Source: Myxococcus dinghuensis (GTDB lineage: Bacteria; Myxococcota; Myxococcia; Myxococcales; Myxococcaceae). From it: a stretch of 64,000 nt of DNA. A model generated the notes under the pieces. It saw only the letters and a program-made list of their open reading frames with translations, was not told where the DNA came from and did not search any database. The stretch lies in the NCBI RefSeq assembly GCF_024198235.1, contig NZ_JAKCFB010000026.1, positions 1 to 64,000 on the forward strand. The letters are read 5' to 3'. This document shows positions 14,808-23,396 of the stretch, piece after piece (positions within the stretch are counted from its first letter, which is position 1; each line of letters starts with the position of its first letter). The translations under genes and the position numbers were made by a program.

Positions 14808-17800
14808 ATGAACGACCAGCGTCTGACGTCGAAGCTCCTCGGAGCGCTCCTGCTGTCCGCGAGCGCGCTCCACGCGGCCCCCGCTTCGGCGGCCCCCGCA
14901 TCCGTCTCCTCCACCGTGGTGCCCAACGGCGGCTTCGAGGTCGCCGGCGGCGCGTCGTCCGTGCCGGCGTTCTGGACCGCGAAGGGGCCGGGCAAGGTGA
15001 CCGCCAGCTCGGAGAGCAAGGCGGAGGGCGCGCGCGGCCTGCTCATCGAGAGCCCCCAGGGCGGCGGTGAGACGAGCGTCGAGTCCGGCGAGCTGCGGCT
15101 GTCCGTGGGCCAGCTCTACCGGCTCAGCGCCTGGGTGCGCACCAAGGGCGTGCAGGCGGACCCCCAGGCCCGCTACCCCACGGCCCTGGGCGCGTGCCTG
15201 GCGATGAAGAGCTTCCCCTTCACCAACTGCGCGCCGGCCCAGGGCGTGGACGCCGGCAGCCGCGTCTCCGTCCTCTTCTTCGCGACGCAGTCCACCGACC
15301 GCGTCCAGCTCCACCTGGGGCGCAACGGCAAGGCCACCGGCTCCGTCTGGTACGACGACGTGCGCCTCGAGAAGGTGGACGACATCACCCAGTACGTGCC
15401 CATGGAGTCCGTCCGCTGGGCGGGCAAGGGCTTCCGCTACGACGACGGCGGGTGGATCTACGTCCACGTCGAGGGTGAGCCGTACGAGCGCGGACAGCAG
15501 TTCGGCCAGCTCGTCTCGGGGGAGATCGTCCGCTACATCGAGAAGCTCGGCATCCAGAAGGACAAGGCGGACGCGGCCAAGGGCTGGGCGCACCAGCGGC
15601 TGCTCGCGGACTCGCTGTTCCTGCGCAAGTTCGACGCGGAGTACCTGGAGGAGATGAAGGGCATCGCGGACGGCGCGAACAAGGCCGGCGCGAAGTTCAA
15701 GGACCGCGACCTGGACCTGCTCGACATCGTCACGCTCAACACCGCGGTGGACGCGGGGCAGTTGGAGGAGGCCAACCGCGCCACGTCCACGTCGCTGTCG
15801 GGCCGCACCTTCCTCAAGGCGGATGACGAGGCCGAGCGCGGAGGCAAGGGCGACCACTGCTCGTCCTTCGTGGCCACGAAGTCCGCGACGCCGGATGGAC
15901 GCGCCATCATCGGGCAGATCTTCATGTGGAGCGGCTACACCGGTGTCCACTGGGACGTCATCCTCGACGTGCAGCCCACCAAGGGCCACCGCGTGGTGAT
16001 GCAGACCTTCCCGGGCGGCATCCACAGCGGCGCGGACTGGTTCATCAACTCGGCGGGCATCGTCATCGGCGAGACGACGGTGGGCCAGACGCCGTTCGAC
16101 CTCAACGGCACGCCCCAGAGCAACCGCATCCGCAAGGCCGCGCAGTACGCGTCGTCCATCGACGACGTGGCGCGCATCATGAAGGAGAACAACAACGGCC
16201 TGTACACGAACGACTGGACGCTCGCGGACACGAAGACGGACGAGGGCGCGTGCCTGCTGCTCGGGACGAAGAAGACGCGGCTGTGGCGCACCGGCAGCAA
16301 GGGCAACGCCGCCGACACCCCGGGCAACCTGAAGGACTTCATCTGGGCCAACAACAACAACCGGGACCTGGAGGTGCGCAAGGAGTCGGTGTCCAACCCG
16401 GACAACGCGCCCGCAGACCTGGCCTTCAACACCTGGAACCGGGACATCGCCTTCCAGGAGTACTACGCGCGCCACGCGAAGAAGGGCTTCGACCTGGACG
16501 CCGCCATCCGGATGATGGCCTCCAGCCCCATCAACCGGCCGCACGCGTGTGACGGCAAGGTCACCACGTCGGAGATGGCGGAGAAGATGATGTTCCTCGC
16601 GCACTACGGGAAGACGACGCTGCGCGAGAAGATGATCGGCAGCCGCTTCATGCCGGACCTGCCGGGCGCCACCCCGCACCTGTCGCTGGGCTACACGACC
16701 TTCAGCCCCCTCTTCGTCGCGGACAAGCTGAAGGAGGCGCGCAAGACGTGGAAGGCCCCCGAGGAGCCCGCGGCCCCCAAGCGCGACCTGGCGAAGGTGA
16801 AGGAGGCGGTGACGTTCGACGCGAAGCTGCTCTGGGCCAACACGCTGTTCCCCGCGTCGGACGCGGAGAACTGGCTCGTCAGCGGGACCTCGGCGTACTG
16901 GAAGCTGCTCAAGGACGTGGCCGCGCACGAGGACAAGCTGGACAAGGCCTTCGAGCAGCAGCGCGACGTGCTGGCGGACCTGAACGACCGCTACCTGTTC
17001 GTCTCCTCCCGCGAGGCGGACGTGGCGCCCGCGGCGGCGAAGACGGACTACGGCCGGTATGGCACCTACCTGGTGCCGCGCATCAAGGGGACCTTCGCGC
17101 TGCACCAGCTCCGGCTGCTGCTGGGCAACGCGGACTTCTCCAAGGTGATGAACGCGGTGCACTCGCGCTACGCGAACAAGGACGTCACCACGGCGGACTT
17201 CAAGCGCGTCGCGCAGGAGGTGTCGGGCAAGGACGTGGGCGCGTTCGTGGGCCAGTGGCTGGAGCGCACGGGCCTGCCCCAGCCGCGCTTCCGCGCGACC
17301 GCCTCGCAGGTGAAGGACGGATACGAGGTGACGCTGAAGGTGGAGCAGCCCGGCGGCAAGCCGTGGCACTTCGTCACCCTGGTGGAGGTGCGCACGGCCA
17401 AGGGCTCCACCTTCGAGCGGGTGGAGGTGAAGGGCGCGAGTGAGAGCGTCACGCTGCGCTCGGCGGAGGCGCCGGTGCGCGTGGTGTTCAACGCGGGCAA
17501 CGACGTGCCCGTGGCGCGCGAGAAGTTCCAGGTGCTGGCGAACCAGACGGACGCCTGGGAGAAGCTGCTCATGGTGCACGGCACCGCGCGGCAGACGGAG
17601 TCGATGCGCACGCTGGTGCTGGGCTACCGCGAGCTCCTGGCGGACGTGTTCACCGAGCGGCTCGTCCCCGTGGCGCCGGACTCCGAGGTGACGGACGCCG
17701 TGCTGGCGGACCGGGACCTGGTCGTGTTCGGTGGCGCCGAGGACAACGCGCTGCTGACCCGGCTGGCCGAGGAGAAGAAGCTGCCGGTGGAGCTGGGCCG

Positions 17801-18128
17801 CCGCTACTTCCGCTGGCAGGGCAAGACGTATGGCCGGCCGGATGACGGCATCGCGCTGGCGCTGCCCAACCCCTGGAACCCGAAGCGGTCCATGTACCTC
17901 TTCGTCGCCAACAGCGGCATCCAGTTGTGGCAGATGACCCGGACCTATCAGCGCAACCTCCAGGGGTGGGCGTTGTTCCGGGGGGGGGACGTCACCACCA
18001 AGGGCTTCCATGACCTGGACGCGCTGTCACAGGACGTCGTGGTGACGCCCGCTCCGGCCGCGCCGGCGCAGCCGCCCGCGCCCGCGCCGGCGGCGCCCGT
18101 GCCCGCTCCGGTGCTCGGCATGCGGTGA
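14808..18128 (+). CDS. Exported multidomain C45-type hydrolase with N-terminal CBM-like and C-terminal M1-like regions
   Basis: The 1106-residue protein has a signal peptide (about residues 1-27, ending in alanine-rich sequence). A jelly-roll domain of CBM4/9 type follows at about 30-200, with GGFEVAGGASSVPAFW at its start and YDDVRLEKVD at its end. Residues about 220-640 look like the C45 acyl-transferase/hydrolase fold. GDHCSSFVATKS at Cys351 would be the N-terminal nucleophile after autocleavage, and WFINSAGIVIGETTVGQ and NNNGLYTNDWTLAD are typical surrounding segments. The remaining 450 residues resemble the helical and beta C-terminal parts of M1 peptidases, but no HExxH zinc site is present. 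A Pro/Ala-rich tail ends the chain. It probably acts in the periplasm or outside on an amide or ester; the substrate is unknown. Confidence 0.75.
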   Translation: MNDQRLTSKLLGALLLSASALHAAPASAAPASVSSTVVPNGGFEVAGGASSVPAFWTAKGPGKVTASSESKAEGARGLLIESPQGGGETSVESGELRLSVGQLYRLSAWVRTKGVQADPQARYPTALGACLAMKSFPFTNCAPAQGVDAGSRVSVLFFATQSTDRVQLHLGRNGKATGSVWYDDVRLEKVDDITQYVPMESVRWAGKGFRYDDGGWIYVHVEGEPYERGQQFGQLVSGEIVRYIEKLGIQKDKADAAKGWAHQRLLADSLFLRKFDAEYLEEMKGIADGANKAGAKFKDRDLDLLDIVTLNTAVDAGQLEEANRATSTSLSGRTFLKADDEAERGGKGDHCSSFVATKSATPDGRAIIGQIFMWSGYTGVHWDVILDVQPTKGHRVVMQTFPGGIHSGADWFINSAGIVIGETTVGQTPFDLNGTPQSNRIRKAAQYASSIDDVARIMKENNNGLYTNDWTLADTKTDEGACLLLGTKKTRLWRTGSKGNAADTPGNLKDFIWANNNNRDLEVRKESVSNPDNAPADLAFNTWNRDIAFQEYYARHAKKGFDLDAAIRMMASSPINRPHACDGKVTTSEMAEKMMFLAHYGKTTLREKMIGSRFMPDLPGATPHLSLGYTTFSPLFVADKLKEARKTWKAPEEPAAPKRDLAKVKEAVTFDAKLLWANTLFPASDAENWLVSGTSAYWKLLKDVAAHEDKLDKAFEQQRDVLADLNDRYLFVSSREADVAPAAAKTDYGRYGTYLVPRIKGTFALHQLRLLLGNADFSKVMNAVHSRYANKDVTTADFKRVAQEVSGKDVGAFVGQWLERTGLPQPRFRATASQVKDGYEVTLKVEQPGGKPWHFVTLVEVRTAKGSTFERVEVKGASESVTLRSAEAPVRVVFNAGNDVPVAREKFQVLANQTDAWEKLLMVHGTARQTESMRTLVLGYRELLADVFTERLVPVAPDSEVTDAVLADRDLVVFGGAEDNALLTRLAEEKKLPVELGRRYFRWQGKTYGRPDDGIALALPNPWNPKRSMYLFVANSGIQLWQMTRTYQRNLQGWALFRGGDVTTKGFHDLDALSQDVVVTPAPAAPAQPPAPAPAAPVPAPVLGMR

Positions 18129-18158
18129 AGGGGCAGGGGGCCGGGGCGCCCGTCACCT

Positions 18159-18187
18159 CGCCTTCCCTTCGGACCGGGGGGAAGGCG
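18159..18187 (+). terminator. Hairpin after the C45-type hydrolase gene
   Basis: CGCCTTCCC at 18159-18167 pairs perfectly with GGGAAGGCG at 18179-18187 around an 11-base loop, 31 bases after the stop. The placement between two genes on the same strand suggests they are separate transcription units. Confidence 0.5.
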
Positions 18188-18336
18188 GGTGGACCGCGGG
18201 TTCACCGCGTGTCGCGGCGCGAGGTCTCCGACCCGAGGAATAGGCGCGCGGGGTGGTTGTTTTTCCTGCCTGGCCGGATGGACGACGACCGTTCGGGTCC
18301 GGCAGCATCCCCCGCTCACATTCCTTTCGGAGCCTC

Positions 18337-20493
18337 ATGCGCCCCAAGAAGCCCTTCGCACACCGCGCCTTCGCCACCAGTGCCCTCGGCACCCTGCTGC
18401 TCACGGGCTGCGCCACGTCGCCGCCGCCCGCGCCCACGGCCGAGGCCCCGCCGCCCGCCGCCGTCCCCGAGAAGCCGGCCGAGCCCGCGCCCCTGGTGCT
18501 CTCCATCCCCGCGGTCGAGGAGGTCTCCGCGGAGACCGTCCGCTCGCTGGGCGTCGAGCTGAAGAACCTGGACCGCGCGGTGCGGCCCCAGGACGACTTC
18601 TACCAGTTCGTCAACGGCACCTGGCTGAAGACCACGTCCATCCCCGCGGACCGCGCGCGCTACGGCACCTTCATCGAGCTGGCGGACAAGGCCGAGCTGG
18701 CCCTGCGCGCCATCATCGAGGAGGCCTCCGCGGCGCAGAAGCCGGCCGCCGGCTCCAACACGCAGAAGGTGGGCGACCTCTACAAGAGCTTCATGGACAC
18801 CCAGCGCATCGAGAAGCTGGGTCTCAAGCCGCTGAAGTCCGAGCTGGGCCTGGTGAAGGCGCTGAAGAGCAAGGACGGCCTGCCCGCGGTGTTCGCGGAG
18901 TTCCAGCGCGCCGGCCTCCAGACGCCGGCCGTGTTCTTCGTGGGCCAGGACGGCAAGCAGGCCACGCGCTACATCGCGTACCTCACGCAGGGCGGCCTGG
19001 GCCTGCCGGACCGTGACTACTACTCCAAGCAGGAGCCCAAGTTCGTCGAGACGCGCGCGGCCTACGTCGCGTACATCGAGAAGCTGCTGACGCTCTCGGG
19101 CGAGAAGGACGCGAAGAACGCGGCCCAGGCCATCCTCGCGCTGGAGACGGTGCTCGCGGACAAGAGCTGGGACCGGGTGAAGAACCGCGACCGCGAGGCC
19201 ACCTACAACCTCAAGACGCTGGAGGAGGTGGACGCGCTCACGCCGGGCTTCAAGTGGACCGCGTTCCTCAAGGCGGCGGGCGCCTCGGCGACCCCGGGCG
19301 TCATCGTCCGCCAGCCGAGCTACTTCCAGGCGCTGGGCGAGGTGATCGAGGCGACGCCGCTGCCGGTCCTCAAGCAGTACCTGACGTTCAAGGTGCTGGA
19401 CGCGCGCGCGCCGCTGCTCTCCAGCGCGTTCGAGCAGGCGAACTTCGAGTTCCGCGGCAAGACGCTCCAGGGCCTCCAGGAGAACCGCCCCCGCTGGAAG
19501 CGCGCGGTGGCGTCCGTCGAGGGCGCGCTCGGCGAGGCCGTGGGCCAGCTCTACGTGGAGCGCCACTTCAGCCCGTCGTCCAAGCAGCGCATGGAGGTGC
19601 TGGTCGCCAACCTCCGCGAGACGTTCCGTCAGGGCATCGACGGCCTGGACTGGATGAGCGCGGAGACCAAGGCGCAGGCCCAGGCGAAGCTGTCGAAGTT
19701 CAACGTGAAGATCGGCTACCCGGACAAGTGGATCGACTACGCGAAGCTCAAGGTCTCCGCGACGGACCTGGTGGGCAACGTGCAGCGGGCCGACCAGTTC
19801 GACTTCGCGCGGATGGTGGACAAGCTGGGCAAGCCCATCGACCGCGTGGAGTGGGGCATGACGCCGCAGACGGTGAATGCCTACTACAGCTCCACGATGA
19901 ACGAGATCGTCTTCCCGGCCGCCATCCTCCAGCCTCCGTTCTTCAACCCGGACGCGGACGACGCGACGAACTACGGCGCCATCGGCGCGGTCATCGGGCA
20001 TGAGATCAGCCACGGCTTCGACGACCAGGGCAGCCGCTCGGACGGCGACGGCAACCTGCGCAACTGGTGGACGGAGCAGGACCAGGCTGGCTTCAAGCAG
20101 CGCACGAACATGCTGGTGAACCAGTACAGCGGCTTCAGCCCGCTGGAGTCGATGAAGGTCAACGGCGAGCTGACGCTGGGCGAGAACATCGGCGACCTGA
20201 GCGGGCTCGCGGTGGCCTACAAGGCCTACCACCTGTCGCTCCAGGGCAAGGAGTCCCCGGCCATCGCCGGCTTCACGGGCAACCAGCGCTTCTTCCTCGG
20301 CTGGGCGCAGATCTGGCGCGGCCTGTACCGCGACGATGCCATGCGGCAGATGTTGCTGACCGACCCGCACTCGCCCCCGCAGTACCGCGTCAACGGCGTC
20401 GTGCGGAACATGCCGGAGTTCTACGAGGCGTTCGGCGTGCGCCAGGGTGACGCCACCTGGCTGCCGCCCGAGCAGCGCGTGAAGATCTGGTAG
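18337..20493 (+). CDS. M13 (neprilysin/PepO) family zinc metallopeptidase, lipoprotein
   Basis: The 718-residue protein begins with a signal peptide ending in LLLTGCATS, a lipobox, followed by an Ala/Pro-rich linker. The family's opening VRPQDDFYQFVNGTWLK comes next. The zinc site is complete: HEISH (His555, Glu556, His559) and the third ligand Glu616 in GENIGDLSG. The substrate-anchoring NAYYSSTMNEIVFPA and C-terminal SPPQYRVNGVVRNMPEFYEAF are also present. M13 enzymes cleave oligopeptides. The lipobox places this one on a membrane facing the periplasm or exterior. ATG 18337 is the start of the signal peptide. The gene converges on the small membrane-protein gene at 20572. Confidence 0.95.
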   Translation: MRPKKPFAHRAFATSALGTLLLTGCATSPPPAPTAEAPPPAAVPEKPAEPAPLVLSIPAVEEVSAETVRSLGVELKNLDRAVRPQDDFYQFVNGTWLKTTSIPADRARYGTFIELADKAELALRAIIEEASAAQKPAAGSNTQKVGDLYKSFMDTQRIEKLGLKPLKSELGLVKALKSKDGLPAVFAEFQRAGLQTPAVFFVGQDGKQATRYIAYLTQGGLGLPDRDYYSKQEPKFVETRAAYVAYIEKLLTLSGEKDAKNAAQAILALETVLADKSWDRVKNRDREATYNLKTLEEVDALTPGFKWTAFLKAAGASATPGVIVRQPSYFQALGEVIEATPLPVLKQYLTFKVLDARAPLLSSAFEQANFEFRGKTLQGLQENRPRWKRAVASVEGALGEAVGQLYVERHFSPSSKQRMEVLVANLRETFRQGIDGLDWMSAETKAQAQAKLSKFNVKIGYPDKWIDYAKLKVSATDLVGNVQRADQFDFARMVDKLGKPIDRVEWGMTPQTVNAYYSSTMNEIVFPAAILQPPFFNPDADDATNYGAIGAVIGHEISHGFDDQGSRSDGDGNLRNWWTEQDQAGFKQRTNMLVNQYSGFSPLESMKVNGELTLGENIGDLSGLAVAYKAYHLSLQGKESPAIAGFTGNQRFFLGWAQIWRGLYRDDAMRQMLLTDPHSPPQYRVNGVVRNMPEFYEAFGVRQGDATWLPPEQRVKIW

Positions 20494-20504
20494 TCGTGCT
20501 CGAG

Positions 20505-20534
20505 CCCCACCGTTGCCTCGTGTGAGCGGTGGGG
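20505..20534. terminator. Hairpin between convergent genes
   Basis: CCCCACCG at 20505-20512 pairs perfectly with CGGTGGGG at 20527-20534 around a 14-base loop. It starts 12 bases after the M13 peptidase stop and could serve both that gene and the convergent minus-strand gene. Confidence 0.6.
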
Positions 20535-20571
20535 TGTCGGCCTCCGGAGCGCCGCTGGCCTCGAGGCCTCG

Positions 20572-20961
20572 TCACGGAGACTCGCGGGTGGCGGCCACGC
20601 TCCCGCGGGCATCTCGCGTCGGTCTCTCCCGGAAGAGCTGCGAGACGTAGATGCCCACCGGGAGGATGATGGCCGCGGCGATGGCGCGCCGAAGCCCCTT
20701 TGCCGCGATGGAGGCGTAGTCGGACGACAGGCCGTCGAGCGCGCAGGCGATGGTCGCCACCAGCAGGGGCGGGGTGGTCAGGAGGACGGCGAACGCGAAG
20801 GGGACGGTCTTCGAGTCGAAGGTCAGGGGCGAGACGGCGGCGAACCCCAAGCAGATGTTGCCGAGCACATAGCTGCGCTGCGCGTTCACGTCCGGGTTCG
20901 TGATGTAGATGGAGATGTTCCTGGGCATGCGCATGAGCAAGGCAAGCCTCATGCCGCCCAT
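20572..20961 (-). CDS. Hypothetical small membrane protein
   Basis: The frame encodes up to 129 residues with about three hydrophobic segments (VLGNICLGFAAVSPL; VPFAFAVLLTTPPLLVATIA; LRRAIAAAIILPVGIYVSQLF) and a polar, Arg-rich C-terminus. I recognise no family. The start is unsure: in-frame ATGs at 20961, 20952 and 20928 lack a clear ribosome binding site, and the last would give a product beginning MPRNISIYITNPD. Composition and codon use fit a real gene. The 190-base gap to the divergent exported-peptide gene would hold both promoters. Confidence 0.5.
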   Translation of the reverse strand: MGGMRLALLMRMPRNISIYITNPDVNAQRSYVLGNICLGFAAVSPLTFDSKTVPFAFAVLLTTPPLLVATIACALDGLSSDYASIAAKGLRRAIAAAIILPVGIYVSQLFRERPTRDARGSVAATRESP

Positions 20962-21151
20962 GCCGGACCGCGATTCCGCGACGTTGCCCGGGGCCCGACA
21001 ACGTCGTTGTCGCGGGCTGTCACTGTTGGCGACACCCGCCTACGGGGAACCCACCGGGCCGTCGCGTGGGTGTCGATAGTCGCCTGCCTCCGCGGACGAT
21101 GGCGTCCGCCTGATGCCGTGCGGAACGTGGCTCGCCTTTCAAAGGAGCCAT

Positions 21152-21463
21152 GTGTTGCTGAATCAGGTGAAGAGGATGGGGGCTGTTGTCGGGTTGCTGT
21201 TCGCCGTGGGCTTCGGCGCCGTCGCCCAGGCCGAAGAGTCGGAGGCCCGTGACGTCGAGCCCGTCGCGTGTGCCGAGGAGGTCGATGCCATGGCGGCGGA
21301 CCCCCAGAAGGCCTGCTATCGCCAGTGTGTCAAACAGGGGGCGGAGTGCGTCTACGCCTGCATCCAGGATGGGAGTCCCCACGAGTGCTACGACGCCTGT
21401 GGCATCGAACTCCAGTGGTGCATGGTGGGCTGTAGCCTGACCGACGCGACCGAGCAGCAGTGA
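21152..21463 (+). CDS. Small exported protein with four CX3C pairs
   Basis: About 103 residues: a signal peptide with a KR-containing start and the hydrophobic MGAVVGLLFAVGFGAVAQA, then a mature part of about 75 residues with nine cysteines. Eight of them form four CX3C pairs (CYRQC, CVYAC, CYDAC, CMVGC), a pattern that on helices makes disulfide-stapled hairpins. The start was chosen from AAAGGAG at 21141-21147: GTG 21152 or TTG 21155 are both at workable distance, while ATG 21176 has poor spacing but would also give a signal peptide. Function is unknown and the family is not recognised. A hairpin at 21511 ends the unit. Confidence 0.7.
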   Translation: MLLNQVKRMGAVVGLLFAVGFGAVAQAEESEARDVEPVACAEEVDAMAADPQKACYRQCVKQGAECVYACIQDGSPHECYDACGIELQWCMVGCSLTDATEQQ

Positions 21464-21510
21464 GCCACGGACGTCGTCCCGTGCCAGCGGGATGACGGAC
21501 CCGGTGCTCT

Positions 21511-21537
21511 CCCGGGACGTCTTCGTGTCGTCCCGGG
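21511..21537 (+). terminator. Hairpin after the CX3C-rich exported protein gene
   Basis: CCCGGGACG at 21511-21519 pairs perfectly with CGTCCCGGG at 21529-21537 around a 9-base loop, 47 bases after the stop codon. Confidence 0.5.
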
Positions 21538-21632
21538 GAGCATCGCTGGGGGTTTCCGTATCCGCGCGTCCAGCCTCGTGGCTAGATGGGGCAGCGGTGG
21601 GCGCCCCGAGCCATGTCCGCGCACGGACGACG

Positions 21633-22034
21633 ATGGACGCGGACGACACCTCACAGCCCCGGACCCCGAGCATCCACCGGGGAGACATCTTCTGGCTGGC
21701 CCCGGACGACTCCCGGGGACCCGCGCCGGCGTACTCGCATCCTCACGTGGTGGTCCAGGAGGACGTCTTCAACCACTCGCGCATCACGACCGTCGTCGTG
21801 TGCGCCCTGACGTCGAATCTGCACCGGGCGAAGGAGCCCGGCAACGTCCTGCTCGACCTGGGAGAGGGCAGCCTCCCCAGGCAGAGCGTCGTGGTGGTGT
21901 CGCAGATCTCCTCGGTCGAGAAGCACCGGCTCGGTGAACGTGTGGGCACGTTGTCCAGCGCTCGTGTGGAGCAGATCCTCGCGGGCCTGCGCTTCCTCCA
22001 GGCGTCGTTCTTCCGGAGCACCCCCGGGGGCTGA
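21633..22034 (+). CDS. PemK/MazF-family growth-inhibitor-like protein
   Basis: The 133-residue protein shows the MazF/PemK fold pattern. IHRGDIFWLAPDDSRG is the first strand and loop, SHPHVVVQEDVFN the substrate-side strand, and ITTVVVCALTSNLHRAKEPGNVLL and LPRQSVVVVSQISSVEKHRL complete the barrel. MazF toxins are mRNA-cleaving endoribonucleases normally paired with a small antitoxin gene just upstream. Here no antitoxin-sized frame with a recognisable DNA-binding domain precedes it; the region to the left ends in a hairpin and the exported peptide gene. It may be solitary or use a distant partner. ATG 21633 starts shortly before the first strand and lacks a strong ribosome binding site. Confidence 0.8.
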   Translation: MDADDTSQPRTPSIHRGDIFWLAPDDSRGPAPAYSHPHVVVQEDVFNHSRITTVVVCALTSNLHRAKEPGNVLLDLGEGSLPRQSVVVVSQISSVEKHRLGERVGTLSSARVEQILAGLRFLQASFFRSTPGG

Positions 22035-22037
22035 GCG

Positions 22038-22079
22038 GACCCCGGACTCCATGATGAATTCATGATTGGCGCCGGGGTC
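22038..22079. terminator. Compound hairpin between the MazF-like and lipoprotein genes
   Basis: GACCCCGG at 22038-22045 pairs with CCGGGGTC at 22072-22079. The enclosed sequence contains the perfect palindrome ATGAATTCAT at 22054-22063. It starts four bases after the MazF-like stop, so a terminator is likely, but the AT-rich inner palindrome could also be a protein-binding site for the next gene. Confidence 0.5.
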
Positions 22080-22104
22080 GGAGGTTCCACCAGACTCCCG
22101 AGGC

Positions 22105-23046
22105 ATGAACCGTCGACGGCTCTTCCTCGGGCTCGCCACCGCCACCGCGTTGACCGCCTGCTCGGCACGCGGTGGAAGGCTCACGCCGAAGCTGGGCCGC
22201 GTCGAGGACGTCCGCACGCAGAAGGGCGAGTACGACGGATACTCGGTGGAGCGCCATTTCGACTTCGCGGCGCCCATGCAGGGGAGCTACGGGCATCTGG
22301 CGCTGACGGGGACGGGACCTCGGCCCATCGTGGTCCAGAAGCGGACTCGGCGCGCGGACGGGATGCCGCTGTCGGGGGCCCCGGGCCTGCGCATCGACCC
22401 CATCATGATGCGCTCGGAGGACCCTCGTGGAGAGGACTTCTTCGTGGGGCGCATCGAGGGGCTCGACTACGAGTATCTGCGCCAGAAGGGATGGCTGTTC
22501 CCCTGCGATGCCTCCACCCAGTGGCTGTGCAAGGTCGAGGCACCGCAGCTCGTCACGCCGAGCTTCGAGTTCGTGGACCCGCTCGTCGACTACCTGGGCC
22601 GCTGGTTGAAGGCGGGGGGCTTCGGAGGCTCCCTCACCATTGCCGTGTGGCAGCCCCGCGGAACCCCCGCGGATGTCCGGACCTCCATGGGGCGCAAGGA
22701 CGGCTTCACGGTGGAGTGGGCCCGAGGCCCTGACTACCCGGAGCGGTCAGCCATCGCGCTCACGGGGCATGGGACACAGCTGTTCCCGCCCGCGGTCGAA
22801 GGCCAGCCAGCGGAGTACGCGAAGCGCGGCAACACCGCGGTGGTGCTCGAGGGCCCAGGGCGAGCGCTCGTGAACCTCCTGTCGCGCTCCACGTCGTATC
22901 CCCCCTACATCGTCGACGTGCACCTCAGCTCCTACGCCTCCGTGGATGAGGCCATCGCCGAGTACGGTCACGCCCTCCGTGAGGGCCAGCTCCAGGGGAC
23001 CATCGTCATCACCGTGGGCGGACCCTTCCTCTTCATCTCGAACTGA
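22105..23046 (+). CDS. Hypothetical lipoprotein
   Basis: The 313-residue product starts MNRRRLFLGLATATALTACSARGG. The twin-arginine-like RRR start followed by a hydrophobic stretch and LTAC suggests Tat export of a lipoprotein with Cys19 lipidated. The mature part is rich in beta-strand-like segments, with FEFVDPLVDYLGRWLKAGGF and YIVDVHLSSYASVDEAIAEYG. No catalytic motif or known family is visible. The ATG at 22105 starts the signal peptide; the longer frame begins before it without support. A perfect 10-bp hairpin follows the stop codon. Confidence 0.65.
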   Translation: MNRRRLFLGLATATALTACSARGGRLTPKLGRVEDVRTQKGEYDGYSVERHFDFAAPMQGSYGHLALTGTGPRPIVVQKRTRRADGMPLSGAPGLRIDPIMMRSEDPRGEDFFVGRIEGLDYEYLRQKGWLFPCDASTQWLCKVEAPQLVTPSFEFVDPLVDYLGRWLKAGGFGGSLTIAVWQPRGTPADVRTSMGRKDGFTVEWARGPDYPERSAIALTGHGTQLFPPAVEGQPAEYAKRGNTAVVLEGPGRALVNLLSRSTSYPPYIVDVHLSSYASVDEAIAEYGHALREGQLQGTIVITVGGPFLFISN

Positions 23047-23054
23047 GGGGCGTG

Positions 23055-23082
23055 GGGCCGAGACGGGGCGAGGTCTCGGCCC
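23055..23082 (+). terminator. Strong hairpin after the lipoprotein gene
   Basis: GGGCCGAGAC at 23055-23064 pairs perfectly with GTCTCGGCCC at 23073-23082 around an 8-base loop, eight bases after the stop codon. Confidence 0.65.
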
Positions 23083-23396
23083 GACGTCCGCGTCTCTCCC
23101 CGTGGCGAAGTGCACGCGGTCGCCAAGGCCCGGGGAAGGCACCCTCGTCGTCCACGTGAAAGGCCCCTTCCTCCGCGTCACGCATCGCGGCGGGAGCCAA
23201 TCACCGCGACGGGCCTTGCTGTCAGGGCGCGTGCGTGCGGCCTCGTGTCCGAGCCTTTCACCGGCACGCCGAGAGGCCGCGTCACCAGTCGCCCTGAACG
23301 CCGACGCCGGTGGACGACCCACTCCCGTTGCTGGGAGCGGGCACATCCACCGGCGTCGAATCACAGACCGGCTAAGAGGCCTCGGCGGGCCTGGGC
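23083..23396. other. Gap between convergent genes, no gene recognised
   Basis: These 314 bases lie between the lipoprotein gene and the end of the giant repeat protein gene. Open frames here show no family resemblance and no ribosome binding sites. The only structure seen is the two hairpins listed separately. Confidence 0.5.
23302..23358 (-). terminator. Long bipartite hairpin after the giant repeat protein gene
   Basis: CGACGCCGGTGGA at 23302-23314 pairs perfectly over 13 bp with TCCACCGGCGTCG at 23346-23358. Inside it CTCCC at 23322-23326 pairs with GGGAG at 23333-23337. It lies about 40 bases beyond the stop of the minus-strand gene ending at 23397 and is a good candidate for its terminator or a stabilising mRNA end. 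Confidence 0.6.

Noticed and set aside
14748..18011. Long minus-strand frame opposite the C45-type hydrolase
   Set aside because: Antisense shadow with biased composition; the plus-strand frame has a signal peptide and recognisable domains.
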